This document shows, piece by piece, positions 1 to 7,926 of a DNA stretch of 49,935 nucleotides. A model generated the notes under the pieces. The model made no database searches, was not told where the DNA came from, and worked only from the letters and a program-made list of their open reading frames with translations. How positions within the stretch are numbered: the first letter of the stretch is position 1; the number at the start of each line of letters is the position of its first letter. Source of the stretch: Deltaproteobacteria bacterium (GTDB lineage: Bacteria; Desulfobacterota; Desulfarculia; Adiutricales; JAFDHD01); the NCBI GenBank assembly GCA_019308995.1, contig JAFDHD010000019.1, positions 1 through 49,935 of the forward strand. Reading direction: 5' to 3'. Made by a program: the position numbers and the translations under genes.

Positions 1-720
1 CAGGCTCTGGGGCGTGGAAGTCATCACATGAGCAAAATTGTCCACAATAAGCGATTCGAATGTTATGTTCGGATAGGATTCAGCCACCTGCTGTGCCACC
101 TCTCGAAACAGACCATCACTGCGAGGCAGCATGTTATGTTTTGTAGCGGAAGTAACCTTGCCCGGCCTCCCGCTGGCCTTACGGCGCTGAGCCAGTTCAA
201 AGGCAAAGCGCACCACCTGCCTCGTCCCGCTTTCCGTAATCACCTTTAGGCCAAACCGGCCAGGACCCATCTCTGCCACCTTACGCCGCGTGATAGGGCT
301 GGTGAGATTTAACGAGCTGAGGTCCTCCACATCACCTTCTACCATTAAATACAGGTCTTCCAGATTCTCGCGCACGATCACGAAATCTATACCTTCCGGG
401 TTGGTCAGTGGGCTTTTATAGCCCGGCAGCCACCGGGTTGGCCGCACATTGGCATAGGTGGATTTTCCCCAGCGCAGATAAAAAAGGGCCAAGGCGCTCT
501 TGCCGCTCGTGGCCCCAAAAAGCGTCGCATCTGACTCGTCAATGGCGCGCCGAGCCTCCTCAGGGAAGACGGAACCATGGCGAGCCATGCCTTCATCACC
601 CACCGGCGGGCGCACCCATTCGATCCCAAGGTTCAGTTTATCAATTAAGGCCACAGTTGGCCGGACAGCCTCGGGTGAGGCATCCTCACCTTCTATGACC
701 ACCACTCGTTTTTTTTCCAT
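1..720 (-). CDS. Isocitrate/isopropylmalate dehydrogenase family protein, C-terminus cut by window edge
   Basis: Read on the minus strand from an ATG at 720, an open frame of 240 codons runs off the window, so the C-terminus is missing. The protein begins MEKKRVVVIEGEDASPEAV and carries the family's substrate-binding segment VRENLEDLYLMVEG (the R-E-N-x-E-x-x-Y pattern). Further on are ESGTRQVVRFAFELA and TKHNMLPRSDGLF, which matches the region of the catalytic Lys. Members oxidise and decarboxylate a 2-hydroxy-3-carboxy acid with NAD(P). It lies 5 bp after the aconitase-type small subunit on the same strand, so the two are almost certainly co-transcribed and act in sequence. Substrate (isopropylmalate, homoisocitrate, methylated malate or another) cannot be told from sequence alone. 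Confidence 0.87.
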   Translation of the reverse strand, partial: MEKKRVVVIEGEDASPEAVRPTVALIDKLNLGIEWVRPPVGDEGMARHGSVFPEEARRAIDESDATLFGATSGKSALALFYLRWGKSTYANVRPTRWLPGYKSPLTNPEGIDFVIVRENLEDLYLMVEGDVEDLSSLNLTSPITRRKVAEMGPGRFGLKVITESGTRQVVRFAFELAQRRKASGRPGKVTSATKHNMLPRSDGLFREVAQQVAESYPNITFESLIVDNFAHVMTSTPQSL

Positions 721-725
721 AATCT

Positions 726-1226
726 TTAACCTCCTGCCTTGTTTAGCAAACGTTCTTTCAGGACGTTCAAGAGGCCGCCTTTTTCCAATATGTTCAGCAT
801 CTCCGCCGTATAGGACTGACCCTGAAGTTCAGTCGAACAGGTCAGGTTGCGCACTCGCGCTGTACTGAGATCCAGTTCCATTTCATCCCCTTCCTCAAAG
901 ACGTCATGGACACCAAGGCAGACAATGTTCGGGAAGGCGATGGCCACGGAGTTGCGAAAGTATATACGGCCAAATGATTCGGCGACCACAGCGCCGATCC
1001 CCAGATTTTTCAGATTCTCAGGCGCTTGTTCGCGGCTGGAACCGCATCCCCAGTTCCTTCCGGCCACGATGATGTCACCGGGCCGGGCCTGCTCCGCAAA
1101 CTCAGGCCGGATGTGTAGGATCACCTTACGGCGTTCCTCCCACGGTTCGGTGAGAGAACTCCAAGGAGCCATGACGTCTGTATCAACATCATGGCCAAAC
1201 TTCCAGACGCGACCTTTGCTAATCAT
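726..1226 (-). CDS. Aconitase/isopropylmalate dehydratase small subunit (LeuD/HacB-like)
   Basis: This 166-aa protein is the swivel-domain subunit of a two-subunit hydro-lyase of the aconitase superfamily. It shows the N-terminal GRVWKFGHDVDTDVMAP segment and the substrate-loop signature GRNWGCGSSREQAP, both typical of LeuD-type proteins of this length. I chose the ATG at 1226 because GAGGTG lies about 10 bp upstream and the product then starts MISKGRVWKF as family members do. A GTG at 1244 would give 6 more residues and a 4-bp GTGA overlap with the large subunit. It pairs with the large subunit just upstream and feeds the dehydrogenase downstream. No leuA or leuB set is visible, so a leucine role is not implied. 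Confidence 0.88.
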   Translation of the reverse strand: MISKGRVWKFGHDVDTDVMAPWSSLTEPWEERRKVILHIRPEFAEQARPGDIIVAGRNWGCGSSREQAPENLKNLGIGAVVAESFGRIYFRNSVAIAFPNIVCLGVHDVFEEGDEMELDLSTARVRNLTCSTELQGQSYTAEMLNILEKGGLLNVLKERLLNKAGG

Positions 1227-1240
1227 ATCTATGGTGCACC

Positions 1241-2512
1241 TCACGATAGTGTGGTTTCGGACCAGAACCGGCGCGGATCCGTGATCCGACCCGTTATGGC
1301 CGAGGCTGCTACGGTCGCCGGGGAAGCCAAAAACACTTGGGATTCTGGCGAGCCCATTCTGCCGCGGAAATTACGATTGGTAGAGGAGACGCAAACCTCG
1401 TTCGAGGCCAGCAAACCCATGTGGCCACCGGGACAGGGGCCGCATCCGGCCGGGGTGATATGCGCGCCCGCCTGCAGAAAGGTCTCGGTGTACCCGGCCC
1501 TGGTGGCTTGCAGAAGGACCTCTTGAGAGGCTGGAGTCACCAGAAGCCGAGTCCTGGGGTTCACCTGCCGACCCTTAAGAATCTGCGCGGCAACCGCAAG
1601 ATCCTCCAGCCGTCCATTGGTGCACGAACCAAGGAAGGCCTGATCCACCGGCTGGTCAACGAGCTCAGAGATTGGTTCGACATTACCTGGATTATCAGGT
1701 AAGGCGACCTGTGGCTCAAGACCGGTAATGTCCACGGTGTGTATGGCCTCGTACTCCGCATCCGGGTCCGGACCAAAGGTCCTGGCTTCCTCACTGGTCC
1801 GCCCTTTGAGATACTCGGTTGTCTTTTCGTCAGCCTCGAAAAAGGCAAACTTCGCCCCGAGTTCCACCCCCATGTTGGACAGGGTCATGCGGCTGGCCAG
1901 GCTCATTCTTGCCGCCACCTCCCCGGCAAACTCGATGGCTCGATACTGGGCCACCTCTGTGGTGAATACACCGGCGATGTAAAGGATAATATCCTTGGAC
2001 ATGATTCCAGGAGATGGTCCCCCTTTGAGATCAAAACGAATCGTAGGCGGCGCCCGCATCCAGAGTTCACCGGTGGCCAGGACATAACTCATCTCGGTGA
2101 CACCAATCCCGGCGCTGGCCGCGCCAAAAGCGCCATAGGTGGTGGTGTGAGAATCCGTGCCCAGGATCAAATGACCGGGGAGGACGTAGCCCTCCTCGCA
2201 CATTACCTGGTGACATATCCCGGCATGACCGAGGAAATGCTTGATGCCATACTCCTCCACCGCCTGCCGAATCAACTTGTGGCCTTCGGCCATTCTCACC
2301 GTTGGCGCGGGGAAATAGTGGTCGAGAATGACGATGACGCGGTCAGGATCGTAGAGTTCTTTTACACCCAACCTCTTGAGGGTTATGGCACATGGGGCAA
2401 AGGCTTCATGCGCCATCATCCGGTCCACGATCGCCGTTATATACTGACCGGCCTCCACACGTCCCTGCCCGGAGGCGCGAGCCAGAGCTTTCTCAGCCAT
2501 GGTCATGCCCAT
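1241..2512 (-). CDS. Aconitase/isopropylmalate dehydratase large subunit (LeuC/HacA-like)
   Basis: The 423-aa product is the [4Fe-4S] catalytic subunit of a LeuCD/homoaconitase-type dehydratase, which isomerises a hydroxy-acid by dehydration and rehydration. Visible signatures are GTDSHTTTYGAFG, the cluster Cys in FLGSCTNGRLEDL, and the Cys pair in GCGPCPGGHMG, giving the three expected cluster ligands. Length fits the archaeal/bacterial short LeuC type (about 420 aa). The ATG at 2512 is preceded by AAGAGGAAA; an upstream TTG in frame is less likely. It heads a three-gene minus-strand operon (large subunit, small subunit, dehydrogenase). Candidate substrates are isopropylmalate, homocitrate, citramalate or dimethylmalate-type acids; the sequence alone does not decide. 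Confidence 0.9.
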   Translation of the reverse strand: MGMTMAEKALARASGQGRVEAGQYITAIVDRMMAHEAFAPCAITLKRLGVKELYDPDRVIVILDHYFPAPTVRMAEGHKLIRQAVEEYGIKHFLGHAGICHQVMCEEGYVLPGHLILGTDSHTTTYGAFGAASAGIGVTEMSYVLATGELWMRAPPTIRFDLKGGPSPGIMSKDIILYIAGVFTTEVAQYRAIEFAGEVAARMSLASRMTLSNMGVELGAKFAFFEADEKTTEYLKGRTSEEARTFGPDPDAEYEAIHTVDITGLEPQVALPDNPGNVEPISELVDQPVDQAFLGSCTNGRLEDLAVAAQILKGRQVNPRTRLLVTPASQEVLLQATRAGYTETFLQAGAHITPAGCGPCPGGHMGLLASNEVCVSSTNRNFRGRMGSPESQVFLASPATVAASAITGRITDPRRFWSETTLS

Positions 2513-2665
2513 AAGCTTTCCTCTTAACAATTGGTACCATGAGAATATAGAAACCTGAGCTTACAATCAAGCCGAGACCCTTTTAACTGAGATATTTTGA
2601 AAAAGAAAGCTTATTCTGATATAAAGTACCTCTACCAAAAATTAATGAACGACAAGGAGGAAAGG

Positions 2666-2826
2666 ATGGGCTATCCAGGCATACATCCAACAAGACGGCA
2701 ATCTACTACCTTGAGAAATACTTCAATGAATATACCATTCCCCCGGCCCGAGACCTAGGTACCACCCTGATTGACATGAACGGCAACGTGGTCTGGCAAT
2801 GCAAAGGGCTTGATACAAAACTTTAA
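2666..2826 (+). pseudogene. Arylsulfotransferase (ASST) N-terminal remnant, frameshifted and truncated
   Basis: A good ribosome site (CAAGGAGGAAAGG) precedes an ATG at 2666 encoding MGYPGIHPT. At about 2692 the frame must shift to keep reading KTAIYYLEKYFNEYTIPPA and then GTTLIDMNGNVVWQCKGLDT, ending at TAA 2824-2826. These two pieces, joined, resemble from memory the N-terminus of bacterial arylsulfotransferases (Met-Gly-x-Pro-x-Ile-x-Pro-Thr, then a Leu-Ile-Asp-Met-Asn-Gly-Asn-Val segment). Normal family members are several hundred residues; here only about 53 codons remain. The preserved ribosome site with a broken short frame suggests a decayed gene. Aryl sulfate chemistry would fit the sulfatases further right, but that link is inference. 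Confidence 0.55.
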
Positions 2827-2869
2827 AAACACTAACCCTTAACTTTGGAGGGTAAAGGAGATAGATATC

Positions 2870-4375
2870 ATGAGAATCAATATCGGCGAGATTATGACCA
2901 GAAGGGCTGTCTTAAGCCCGAACAGGGAAGCCTTGGTGTGTGAGGACATACGCCGCAATTTCTCAGAGCTTAACGCACGGGCCAATCGGGTCGCTCATGC
3001 CATGCGGTCTCTTGGGGTGGGCCATGGTGATCGAGTTGGCATCCTGGCTCTGAACGAGCCGGAGTATTATGACATGCTGTTTGGCCTGGGAAAGATCGGT
3101 GCGATTCTGGTGCCGGTCAACTACCGGCTGGCCGGGCCGGAGATACAGTATATCCTTTCAGATTGCGATGCCAAGGTGTTCGTGTTCGGCCGGGAATACT
3201 TCGAGGTCGTGGACTCCTTCCGCCATAGCATTCCGGCTAAAGAGCTTATCGCCATCTCGGATACCCCTCCGCAATGGGCCAGGTCATACGAAACATTGAT
3301 TAGCGAAATGTCTGACGAGGAGCCGGAGATCACTGGCGGTGATGACGACACCTTGACCATTCTCTATACCTCAGGCACGACCGGCCGGCCCAAGGGCGCT
3401 GAACTAACTCACTTGAACTACTTCTGGGTCTCAGTGACCATGGCGGTGACCCTGGGGGAAATGGGCGATACCAGTCTGGTGGCTCTGCCTCTTTTCCACA
3501 TCGGGGCCCTGGGAGGTGTGCCCATGTTTGTCCATCTAGGCGCGCGAATGGTCTTACTCAGGAGCTTTGACCCCAAACGATTCCTTGAATTGATCCAGGA
3601 AGAGAAGATCACCGGCTTTGGATCAGTGCCTGCGCTTCTGTCATTTCTCAAGCTCGTGCCTGATTTCGATAAGTATGATTGGAGCTCGGTCAAAATCATT
3701 CTGGTCTATGCCGCGCCCGTACCGGTAACCCTGATCAAGGAGTATGCTGAAGCTGGAATCGAGGTCCGCCAGTTATACGGCCTGACCGAATGCCCCTCGG
3801 GCAGCGTGCTCGATGCGGAAAACGCCATATTCAGGGTCGGATCGTGCGGCCAGCCTTTTTTCCATATTGACATCCGTGTGGTTGACGACCAGGGCCGAGA
3901 CGTTGGGCCGGAAGAATTAGGAGAAGTCTTACTGCGCGGGCCTATTGTGATGAAAGGATACTGGAACAAGCCTGAGGCCACGGCCGAGACTATCAGGGAC
4001 GGCTGGCTTTACACCGGGGACATCGCCAAAAGGGACAAGGACGGATTCCTCTACATCATGGACCGGAAAAAGGACATGATCATCTCCGGCGGCGAGAATA
4101 TTTATCCTGCCGAGATCGAGGATTCGCTTCTGGGTCATCCCAAGGTGCAGGACGTAGGCATCATTGGCTACCAGGATGATCAATGGGGCGAGGCGGTCAA
4201 GGCCGTGGTGGTGGTCAAAGAAGGGGAGAAACTCACCGAAGAGGAGCTAATCGAATGGTGCCAGGGTAGAATCGGGAGATTCAAAATCCCCAAGAAAGTT
4301 GCCTTTACCGATTCCATCCCCAGAACACCAACCGGTAAGATACTTAAGCGCGTTTTGAGGGAGAAGTTTAATTAG
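2870..4375 (+). CDS. Acyl-CoA synthetase (AMP-forming), long-chain fatty acid/aryl acid CoA ligase type
   Basis: The 501-aa ANL-superfamily enzyme activates a carboxylic acid with ATP and transfers it to CoA. The P-loop motif LYTSGTTGRPKGAEL lies near residue 165, the adenylate-site QLYGLTECPSG near 300, YTGDIAKRDKDGFLYIMDRK near 385 and GGENIYPAEIE just after. The C-terminal catalytic Lys is in PRTPTGKILKRVLRE. Length and motif spacing are complete. The ATG follows AAAGGAG at a 10-bp distance. It stands alone on the plus strand, convergent with the alcohol dehydrogenase at 4422-5459. Chain length or aromatic preference cannot be read from the sequence. Confidence 0.92.
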   Translation: MRINIGEIMTRRAVLSPNREALVCEDIRRNFSELNARANRVAHAMRSLGVGHGDRVGILALNEPEYYDMLFGLGKIGAILVPVNYRLAGPEIQYILSDCDAKVFVFGREYFEVVDSFRHSIPAKELIAISDTPPQWARSYETLISEMSDEEPEITGGDDDTLTILYTSGTTGRPKGAELTHLNYFWVSVTMAVTLGEMGDTSLVALPLFHIGALGGVPMFVHLGARMVLLRSFDPKRFLELIQEEKITGFGSVPALLSFLKLVPDFDKYDWSSVKIILVYAAPVPVTLIKEYAEAGIEVRQLYGLTECPSGSVLDAENAIFRVGSCGQPFFHIDIRVVDDQGRDVGPEELGEVLLRGPIVMKGYWNKPEATAETIRDGWLYTGDIAKRDKDGFLYIMDRKKDMIISGGENIYPAEIEDSLLGHPKVQDVGIIGYQDDQWGEAVKAVVVVKEGEKLTEEELIEWCQGRIGRFKIPKKVAFTDSIPRTPTGKILKRVLREKFN

Positions 4376-4421
4376 GACGTTTACGAATGTTTCTATAACT
4401 AGCTGATCTGCCCAGTGAGGG

Positions 4422-5459
4422 TTAATCCTCTGACGGTTTAAAAAGCACCTTGACCGCCTCTTTCTTGATCGCCAGGTCAAAGCCCTTTTCAGCCTGTGTC
4501 AGGGGAAGCCGATGGGTGATGATTGTTTCAGGGTGAACCAGGCCTGAAGAAATGATGGCCAGGGCCCGCTCCCAGGTTTGCACGTCATAGGCATAGGCGC
4601 CCATGATAATCTTTCTGCCTCTTACCATGGGAGTCGGGTCAAACTCAGCCGGTCCCGGATGAATCCCGATCAGGACCACCTTGCCGCCCGGTTTAACCAT
4701 GCTGAGGCCCTGGGAAACAGACTTTGGGTTTCCCGTTGCCTCAAAGACGAGGTCAAGTCCTGTCCCGGTGAGATCCAAGGCCCTTGTGATCGGATCCTCT
4801 TTTTCCACGTCAACGACTACGTCCGCGCCAAGTCTGTCTGCAAGTTCAAGCCTTTTTCCATCAGCGCCGGTTCCGGCCATCATGACCAGACTCGCTCCGC
4901 CGGCCTTCAGGAGTTGCAAGGTGAAAAGCCCGATAGGACCCGGACCGAGCACAGCCGTCTGACCGCCTATCTTCAGGTTTGAAATGTCTATGGCATTCAG
5001 GGCCACGGAAAAAGGCTCAAGAAGGGCCGCCGCCTCATAGCTCACATTTTCTGGGAGCTTAAAGATGTTGGCGCCAGCAGTCAGACGCCCGTATTCGGCA
5101 AAGAAACCATCGGAAAGGAGACCTGGAACGAGCCGGTTGGCGCACAAATCCCCACGGCCTGTCCGGCAGCTGGCACAGCGGCCGCATGGCATAGAAGGCA
5201 TGGCCGCAACCCGGTCACCCACGTTTACCACGCCAACCTCAGAGCCCACCCTGACGACTTCTCCTGAAAATTCATGTCCCAGGATAACAGGCACGCGGAT
5301 GAACTGAGAACCGGGAAGCCATTCATAGTAGTGGACGTCGCTGCCGCAGAGACTCCCGGCCGCAACCTTGACCAGAATATCGTTTTCCCTTACTTCGGGT
5401 ACATCTACCTCAAGCACCTCGATGCCCGGCTCCCTCCTGGTCTTGACAATGGCTTTCAT
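4422..5459 (-). CDS. Zinc-dependent alcohol dehydrogenase, sorbitol/threonine dehydrogenase-like MDR family
   Basis: The 345-aa product is a medium-chain dehydrogenase oxidising an alcohol or polyol with NAD(P). Catalytic zinc ligands are visible in GSLCGSDVHYYEW (Cys) and GHEFSGEVVRVG (His-Glu). The structural zinc site has four Cys in CGRCASCRTGRGDLC. The nucleotide-binding Gly-rich turn is VLGPGPIGLFTLQLLKAGG. The start ATG at 5459 follows GGAGGAAGGG. It ends 46 bp from the convergent CoA ligase, with no shared operon. The substrate is unknown; the close resemblance to polyol and threonine dehydrogenases is general to the family. Confidence 0.9.
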   Translation of the reverse strand: MKAIVKTRREPGIEVLEVDVPEVRENDILVKVAAGSLCGSDVHYYEWLPGSQFIRVPVILGHEFSGEVVRVGSEVGVVNVGDRVAAMPSMPCGRCASCRTGRGDLCANRLVPGLLSDGFFAEYGRLTAGANIFKLPENVSYEAAALLEPFSVALNAIDISNLKIGGQTAVLGPGPIGLFTLQLLKAGGASLVMMAGTGADGKRLELADRLGADVVVDVEKEDPITRALDLTGTGLDLVFEATGNPKSVSQGLSMVKPGGKVVLIGIHPGPAEFDPTPMVRGRKIIMGAYAYDVQTWERALAIISSGLVHPETIITHRLPLTQAEKGFDLAIKKEAVKVLFKPSED

Positions 5460-5550
5460 CCCTTCCTCCCTGTATCTGTTTCCGGTTGTTTCATTACTCC
5501 TTACATCCCGTGACGATCACAGCCCTCATCTCCTCTGGCGCCTACCTTAG

Positions 5551-5850
5551 CTATGAATTTTCCAGCCGAGAAATTTTAAAGCGCACGGTTCCGCCGCCCG
5601 TTATTTCACACGGATCGAGGCATTGCACGTAGGCATCATCTGAATTTCCACGGGAGAGGTTTAAATCCGCGGCCTTTATGCCTCTGGAAAGGGCCACATA
5701 ATAAGGCAATATGGAAGCTAAAGAATGCATGCACACCGTGTCTGTTGCGGCCGGATCCAGGATATAGCCGTTCTGAAGCGTTATTCTGTCGCCAATCTTA
5801 TAAACAGGGCAGCTGCCTTTGATCTCAACAACAGTAATTACCAGTTTCAT
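5551..5850 (-). CDS. TIGR04076-type small protein of unknown function
   Basis: The 99-aa product looks like the TIGR04076 family: an N-terminal MKLVITVVEIKGSCPVYKIGD with the conserved Cys-Pro and Gly-Asp, a middle MHSLASILPYYVALSRGI, and a C-terminal VQCLDP followed by GGTVRFKISR. Members are around 80-100 aa, often in anaerobes and often beside oxidoreductases; their function is not known to me. AAGGAG lies about 11 bp before the ATG. It is on the same strand as the alcohol dehydrogenase downstream (91 bp gap) and may be read with it. Five or so conserved positions support the family, but no role can be given. Confidence 0.7.
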   Translation of the reverse strand: MKLVITVVEIKGSCPVYKIGDRITLQNGYILDPAATDTVCMHSLASILPYYVALSRGIKAADLNLSRGNSDDAYVQCLDPCEITGGGTVRFKISRLENS

Positions 5851-5894
5851 CTTATTGAAGACTCCTTATTAATCATCAAGGCGACTATGACACC

Positions 5895-6116
5895 TTAATC
5901 GTAGTCAACTGGCGTGAGGTATTGATCTTCCAGCCGAAAAAAGCTTCCGTTCCAAACATGCGCCACATCCTAGGTAACATCCGAGTGCAAAAAGCCCGAA
6001 TCAAGAATTGAAATCTTCGCCTGATCGAGAGGCACGTAAACACCATCCACAAAGGCTGTTCCTCTCGCCCAGGGCGAGCGCTCCTCTAATGTTCTTCTCG
6101 TTTTAACCTTTACCAT
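5895..6116 (-). pseudogene. Class IV aminotransferase N-terminal fragment, copy 1, with in-frame TAG
   Basis: From an ATG at 6116 the frame reads MVKVKTRRTLEERSPWARG and then TAFVDGVYVPLDQAKISILD, characteristic of the N-terminal part of branched-chain/D-amino-acid aminotransferase fold type IV enzymes. Codon 49 is TAG (plus-strand bases 5970-5972) where homologs commonly have Tyr. The same frame then continues DVAHVWNGSFFRLEDQ and closes at TAA 5895-5897. Only about 70 of some 290 codons remain. A near-identical 157-bp block is at 8740-8896, with the same TAG. It is a dead fragment lying just downstream of the glycosyltransferase stop. Confidence 0.75.
5923..6079. repeat. 157-bp dispersed direct repeat, partner at 8740-8896
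   Basis: This block matches 8740-8896 in the same orientation at a constant offset of 2817 bp, with roughly six mismatches by eye (about 96% identity). It covers the N-terminal part of the class IV aminotransferase including the in-frame TAG. Outside the block the sequences differ: the upstream codons (MVKVKTRRTLEE here, MAKAEKRITAPA in the partner) and the downstream tail are unrelated. The boundaries suggest recombination rather than a transposon; no inverted ends or target duplications were seen. Confidence 0.85.
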
Positions 6117-6174
6117 CCTGTTTATTCCTTCTTAACTAAGATATAATGATTTGTTAACCAATTGAATAGAGTGT

Positions 6175-7329
6175 TCAGCCTAGTTTTTTAAACAGCGCAA
6201 GCGTCTTTGCTGCGGCTAAAGGCCATGAGTATTTATGCTGTAAAGCGGTTGAGGCACGCTTTCCCGCTTCTATATCGGTCGAGGTGATATGGCCGAATAA
6301 TTGCGCCAAGTCCGATTCGGCGCCATTAAAGTACCAGGCGGCATCTCCCATGATTTCCCTGAAAAAGCCCCACTCCCCAACCAGCATCGGAATCCCTACG
6401 CCAACGGCATCGGCAACCTGGCCGCTTGTAAGGTAGGTCTGACCGGTGTGGGCGCAAACCAGGGCGTCGCACACCCGAACATGGCAGGCAATTTCTTCCC
6501 GACTCAACCATCCTTTTCGATAAATGGGGATAATCCTCGGATCATCGGGCAGCTCCATATCTTTTGTGACAGCAGCTACCAGAAGCTGCTGATTCTGCCT
6601 GGCGCCTTTATGAAAAGCCCTGGTAATCAATTCGACCTGCTTCTCCTTCTGAGGCCGACCGAGAACACCGAAGCGCATTGTACAAGGTTTTAGGCCTAAT
6701 TCCCTTTCTAAAGTTCCTCTCGGCTTAATGGTCGGCATCTGCTCACCAAAGTGGCCGCATGGGATGATCACGTGTTGAGCCTCAGGCTTGTAAGGTAACT
6801 CAACTCTCATCAATTCCATTCCCCAGTGGCTATGGTGGATGACACCATCCGCGACTGCGGCCCAGGCTCGATATAATTTTCTGCCCCATTCAGGATCGCC
6901 GCTATGCGGCAGGCGGTTGTGCATGGTCCAGACAACCCGAATCGGACTGCGCCCAACTTCTTTAATGAACTTCAAATATTCGGATTCCCTTTGGGCTCGA
7001 TCATGATCGCTACAAACCAGCAAATGCTCGGGAAAGTGAAGATGAAGGATGTCAACCTTGTCAGGCTGCAGGCTCTTGCTAAGCGGGCGTTCAATGAATG
7101 ATCCCTCGGGCATGGCATCATAAAGAGCGTTGATGTAATCATGCTTACGGGGAAGGATGACGACCTGGGGGATTGATTTCGGAATATAAGGCCGCGAAAT
7201 ACTACTTTGGGATTGAAAATGGACGTGTTGAGGAAAATATATGCGGTTGTGGCTGTCTCTTAACCTTTTAATTTCGGCCTGGCTTATCTTCAGGCTCTTG
7301 GATAAATTTTTTATCTTTAACCTGACCAT
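6175..7329 (-). CDS. GT4/GT1-like glycosyltransferase with a leader-peptide-like N-terminus
   Basis: The 384-aa product has a two-domain glycosyltransferase layout. An N-terminal acceptor half contains VDILHLHFPEHL and RVVWTMHNRLPHSG. A C-terminal nucleotide-sugar half has FGVLGRPQKEKQVELITRAF, VCDALVCAHTGQTYLTSGQ and ADAVGVGIPMLVGEWGFFRE. Its first 26 residues, MVRLKIKNLSKSLKISQAEI then KRLRDS, line up without gaps with the leaders of the two peptides at 7458-7661 and 7802-8053 (shared R-[IL]-K-I-K-[DN]-L and I-S-x-[AE]-[DE]-[MI]-[KR]), but without Gly-Gly. It is the last intact gene of the export island. A role in glycosylating the exported peptide is inferred from context. The start has only a weak ribosome site. 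Confidence 0.8.
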   Translation of the reverse strand: MVRLKIKNLSKSLKISQAEIKRLRDSHNRIYFPQHVHFQSQSSISRPYIPKSIPQVVILPRKHDYINALYDAMPEGSFIERPLSKSLQPDKVDILHLHFPEHLLVCSDHDRAQRESEYLKFIKEVGRSPIRVVWTMHNRLPHSGDPEWGRKLYRAWAAVADGVIHHSHWGMELMRVELPYKPEAQHVIIPCGHFGEQMPTIKPRGTLERELGLKPCTMRFGVLGRPQKEKQVELITRAFHKGARQNQQLLVAAVTKDMELPDDPRIIPIYRKGWLSREEIACHVRVCDALVCAHTGQTYLTSGQVADAVGVGIPMLVGEWGFFREIMGDAAWYFNGAESDLAQLFGHITSTDIEAGKRASTALQHKYSWPLAAAKTLALFKKLG

Positions 7330-7457
7330 AGCTGCCGCTACTAATCAAAAATCTCACAGCTTCAGATCGCTCTGCCTAAGGATCGTAGTTTCCTCTTCAA
7401 TCAGGCGGGTCTGACTTAAAATGATGTTTTTTAAGGCTTTATAACAGGAGGATAAGC

Positions 7458-7661
7458 TTAGCTCTCGGGTTTGCGGTCGTCTGCATTATCAATCGCGAGC
7501 GGAATCGCAATGGCTGTGGCCACAACTCCGCTTAGAACCCATGGGTTCGACAAATACTGCCCTATTCTTCCATACCCAGGATCTCCCCCGGTCACCTTTT
7601 TCATGTCTTCCTTGCTTATGGTCATGTCTTTCGGGAGGTCTTTGATTTTGATTCTTGGCAT
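7458..7661 (-). CDS. Double-glycine leader peptide precursor with hydrophobic core (candidate RiPP/bacteriocin-like)
   Basis: The ATG at 7661 follows AAAGGAAAGG and encodes 67 aa. Residues 1-26 form a leader, MPRIKIKDLPKDMTISKEDM then KKVTGG, ending in the Gly-Gly typically cut by C39 peptidases. The 41-residue core starts DPGYGRIGQYLSNPWVLSG, continues VVATAIAIPLAIDNADD and ends RKPES. It has a short membrane-like stretch and an acidic tail, with no Cys. The matching leader at 7802-8053 and the C39 exporter at 14476-17583 support export. An in-frame upstream extension exists but lacks a ribosome site. Core function (bacteriocin, signal or other) is unknown, and no modification site is evident. 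Confidence 0.75.
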   Translation of the reverse strand: MPRIKIKDLPKDMTISKEDMKKVTGGDPGYGRIGQYLSNPWVLSGVVATAIAIPLAIDNADDRKPES

Positions 7662-7798
7662 AATAACCTTTCCTTTCTCCGTATTGTTATCTGGTTGTAA
7701 ATAATTCCCCTGGATGCACCTAATAAGAATAATACTCACCCTTGCTTAAAGCCAGAGTCTTTTAAGATAGATTTAATTAACTATCCCATTTTAGAACA

Positions 7799-7926
7799 AT
7801 ACTACAACTTGGTGTCCTTCGATCCGGAAGGATCATCAGAGGAACCGCCTAAATTGGGATAAGGTACTGGAGAACCAGGTGGAGATGGCGGCGTGAGGCA
7901 TACATCCGGGAAAGACATAGCCAATC
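7799..7926. repeat. Dispersed repeat covering the PAAR-like coding segment, partner at 11570-11703
   Basis: These 128 bp match 11570-11703 in the same orientation, with only a few substitutions and one 6-bp in-frame gap. The partner codes PVPVPYPN, where this copy codes PVPYPN. In the partner the repeat runs directly into the block equivalent to 8315-8476. Here the two blocks are separated by 388 bp holding the leader codons and an AT-rich upstream region. Confidence 0.85.

Noticed and set aside
2513-2640. A sigma-70 promoter for the dehydratase operon (TTGATT and TATATT)
   Set aside because: The spacing is about 15 bp, too short for a convincing promoter.
7330-7457. A further small gene between the glycosyltransferase and the first precursor
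   Set aside because: A minus-strand open stretch exists but has no start codon or leader motif; nothing supports it.
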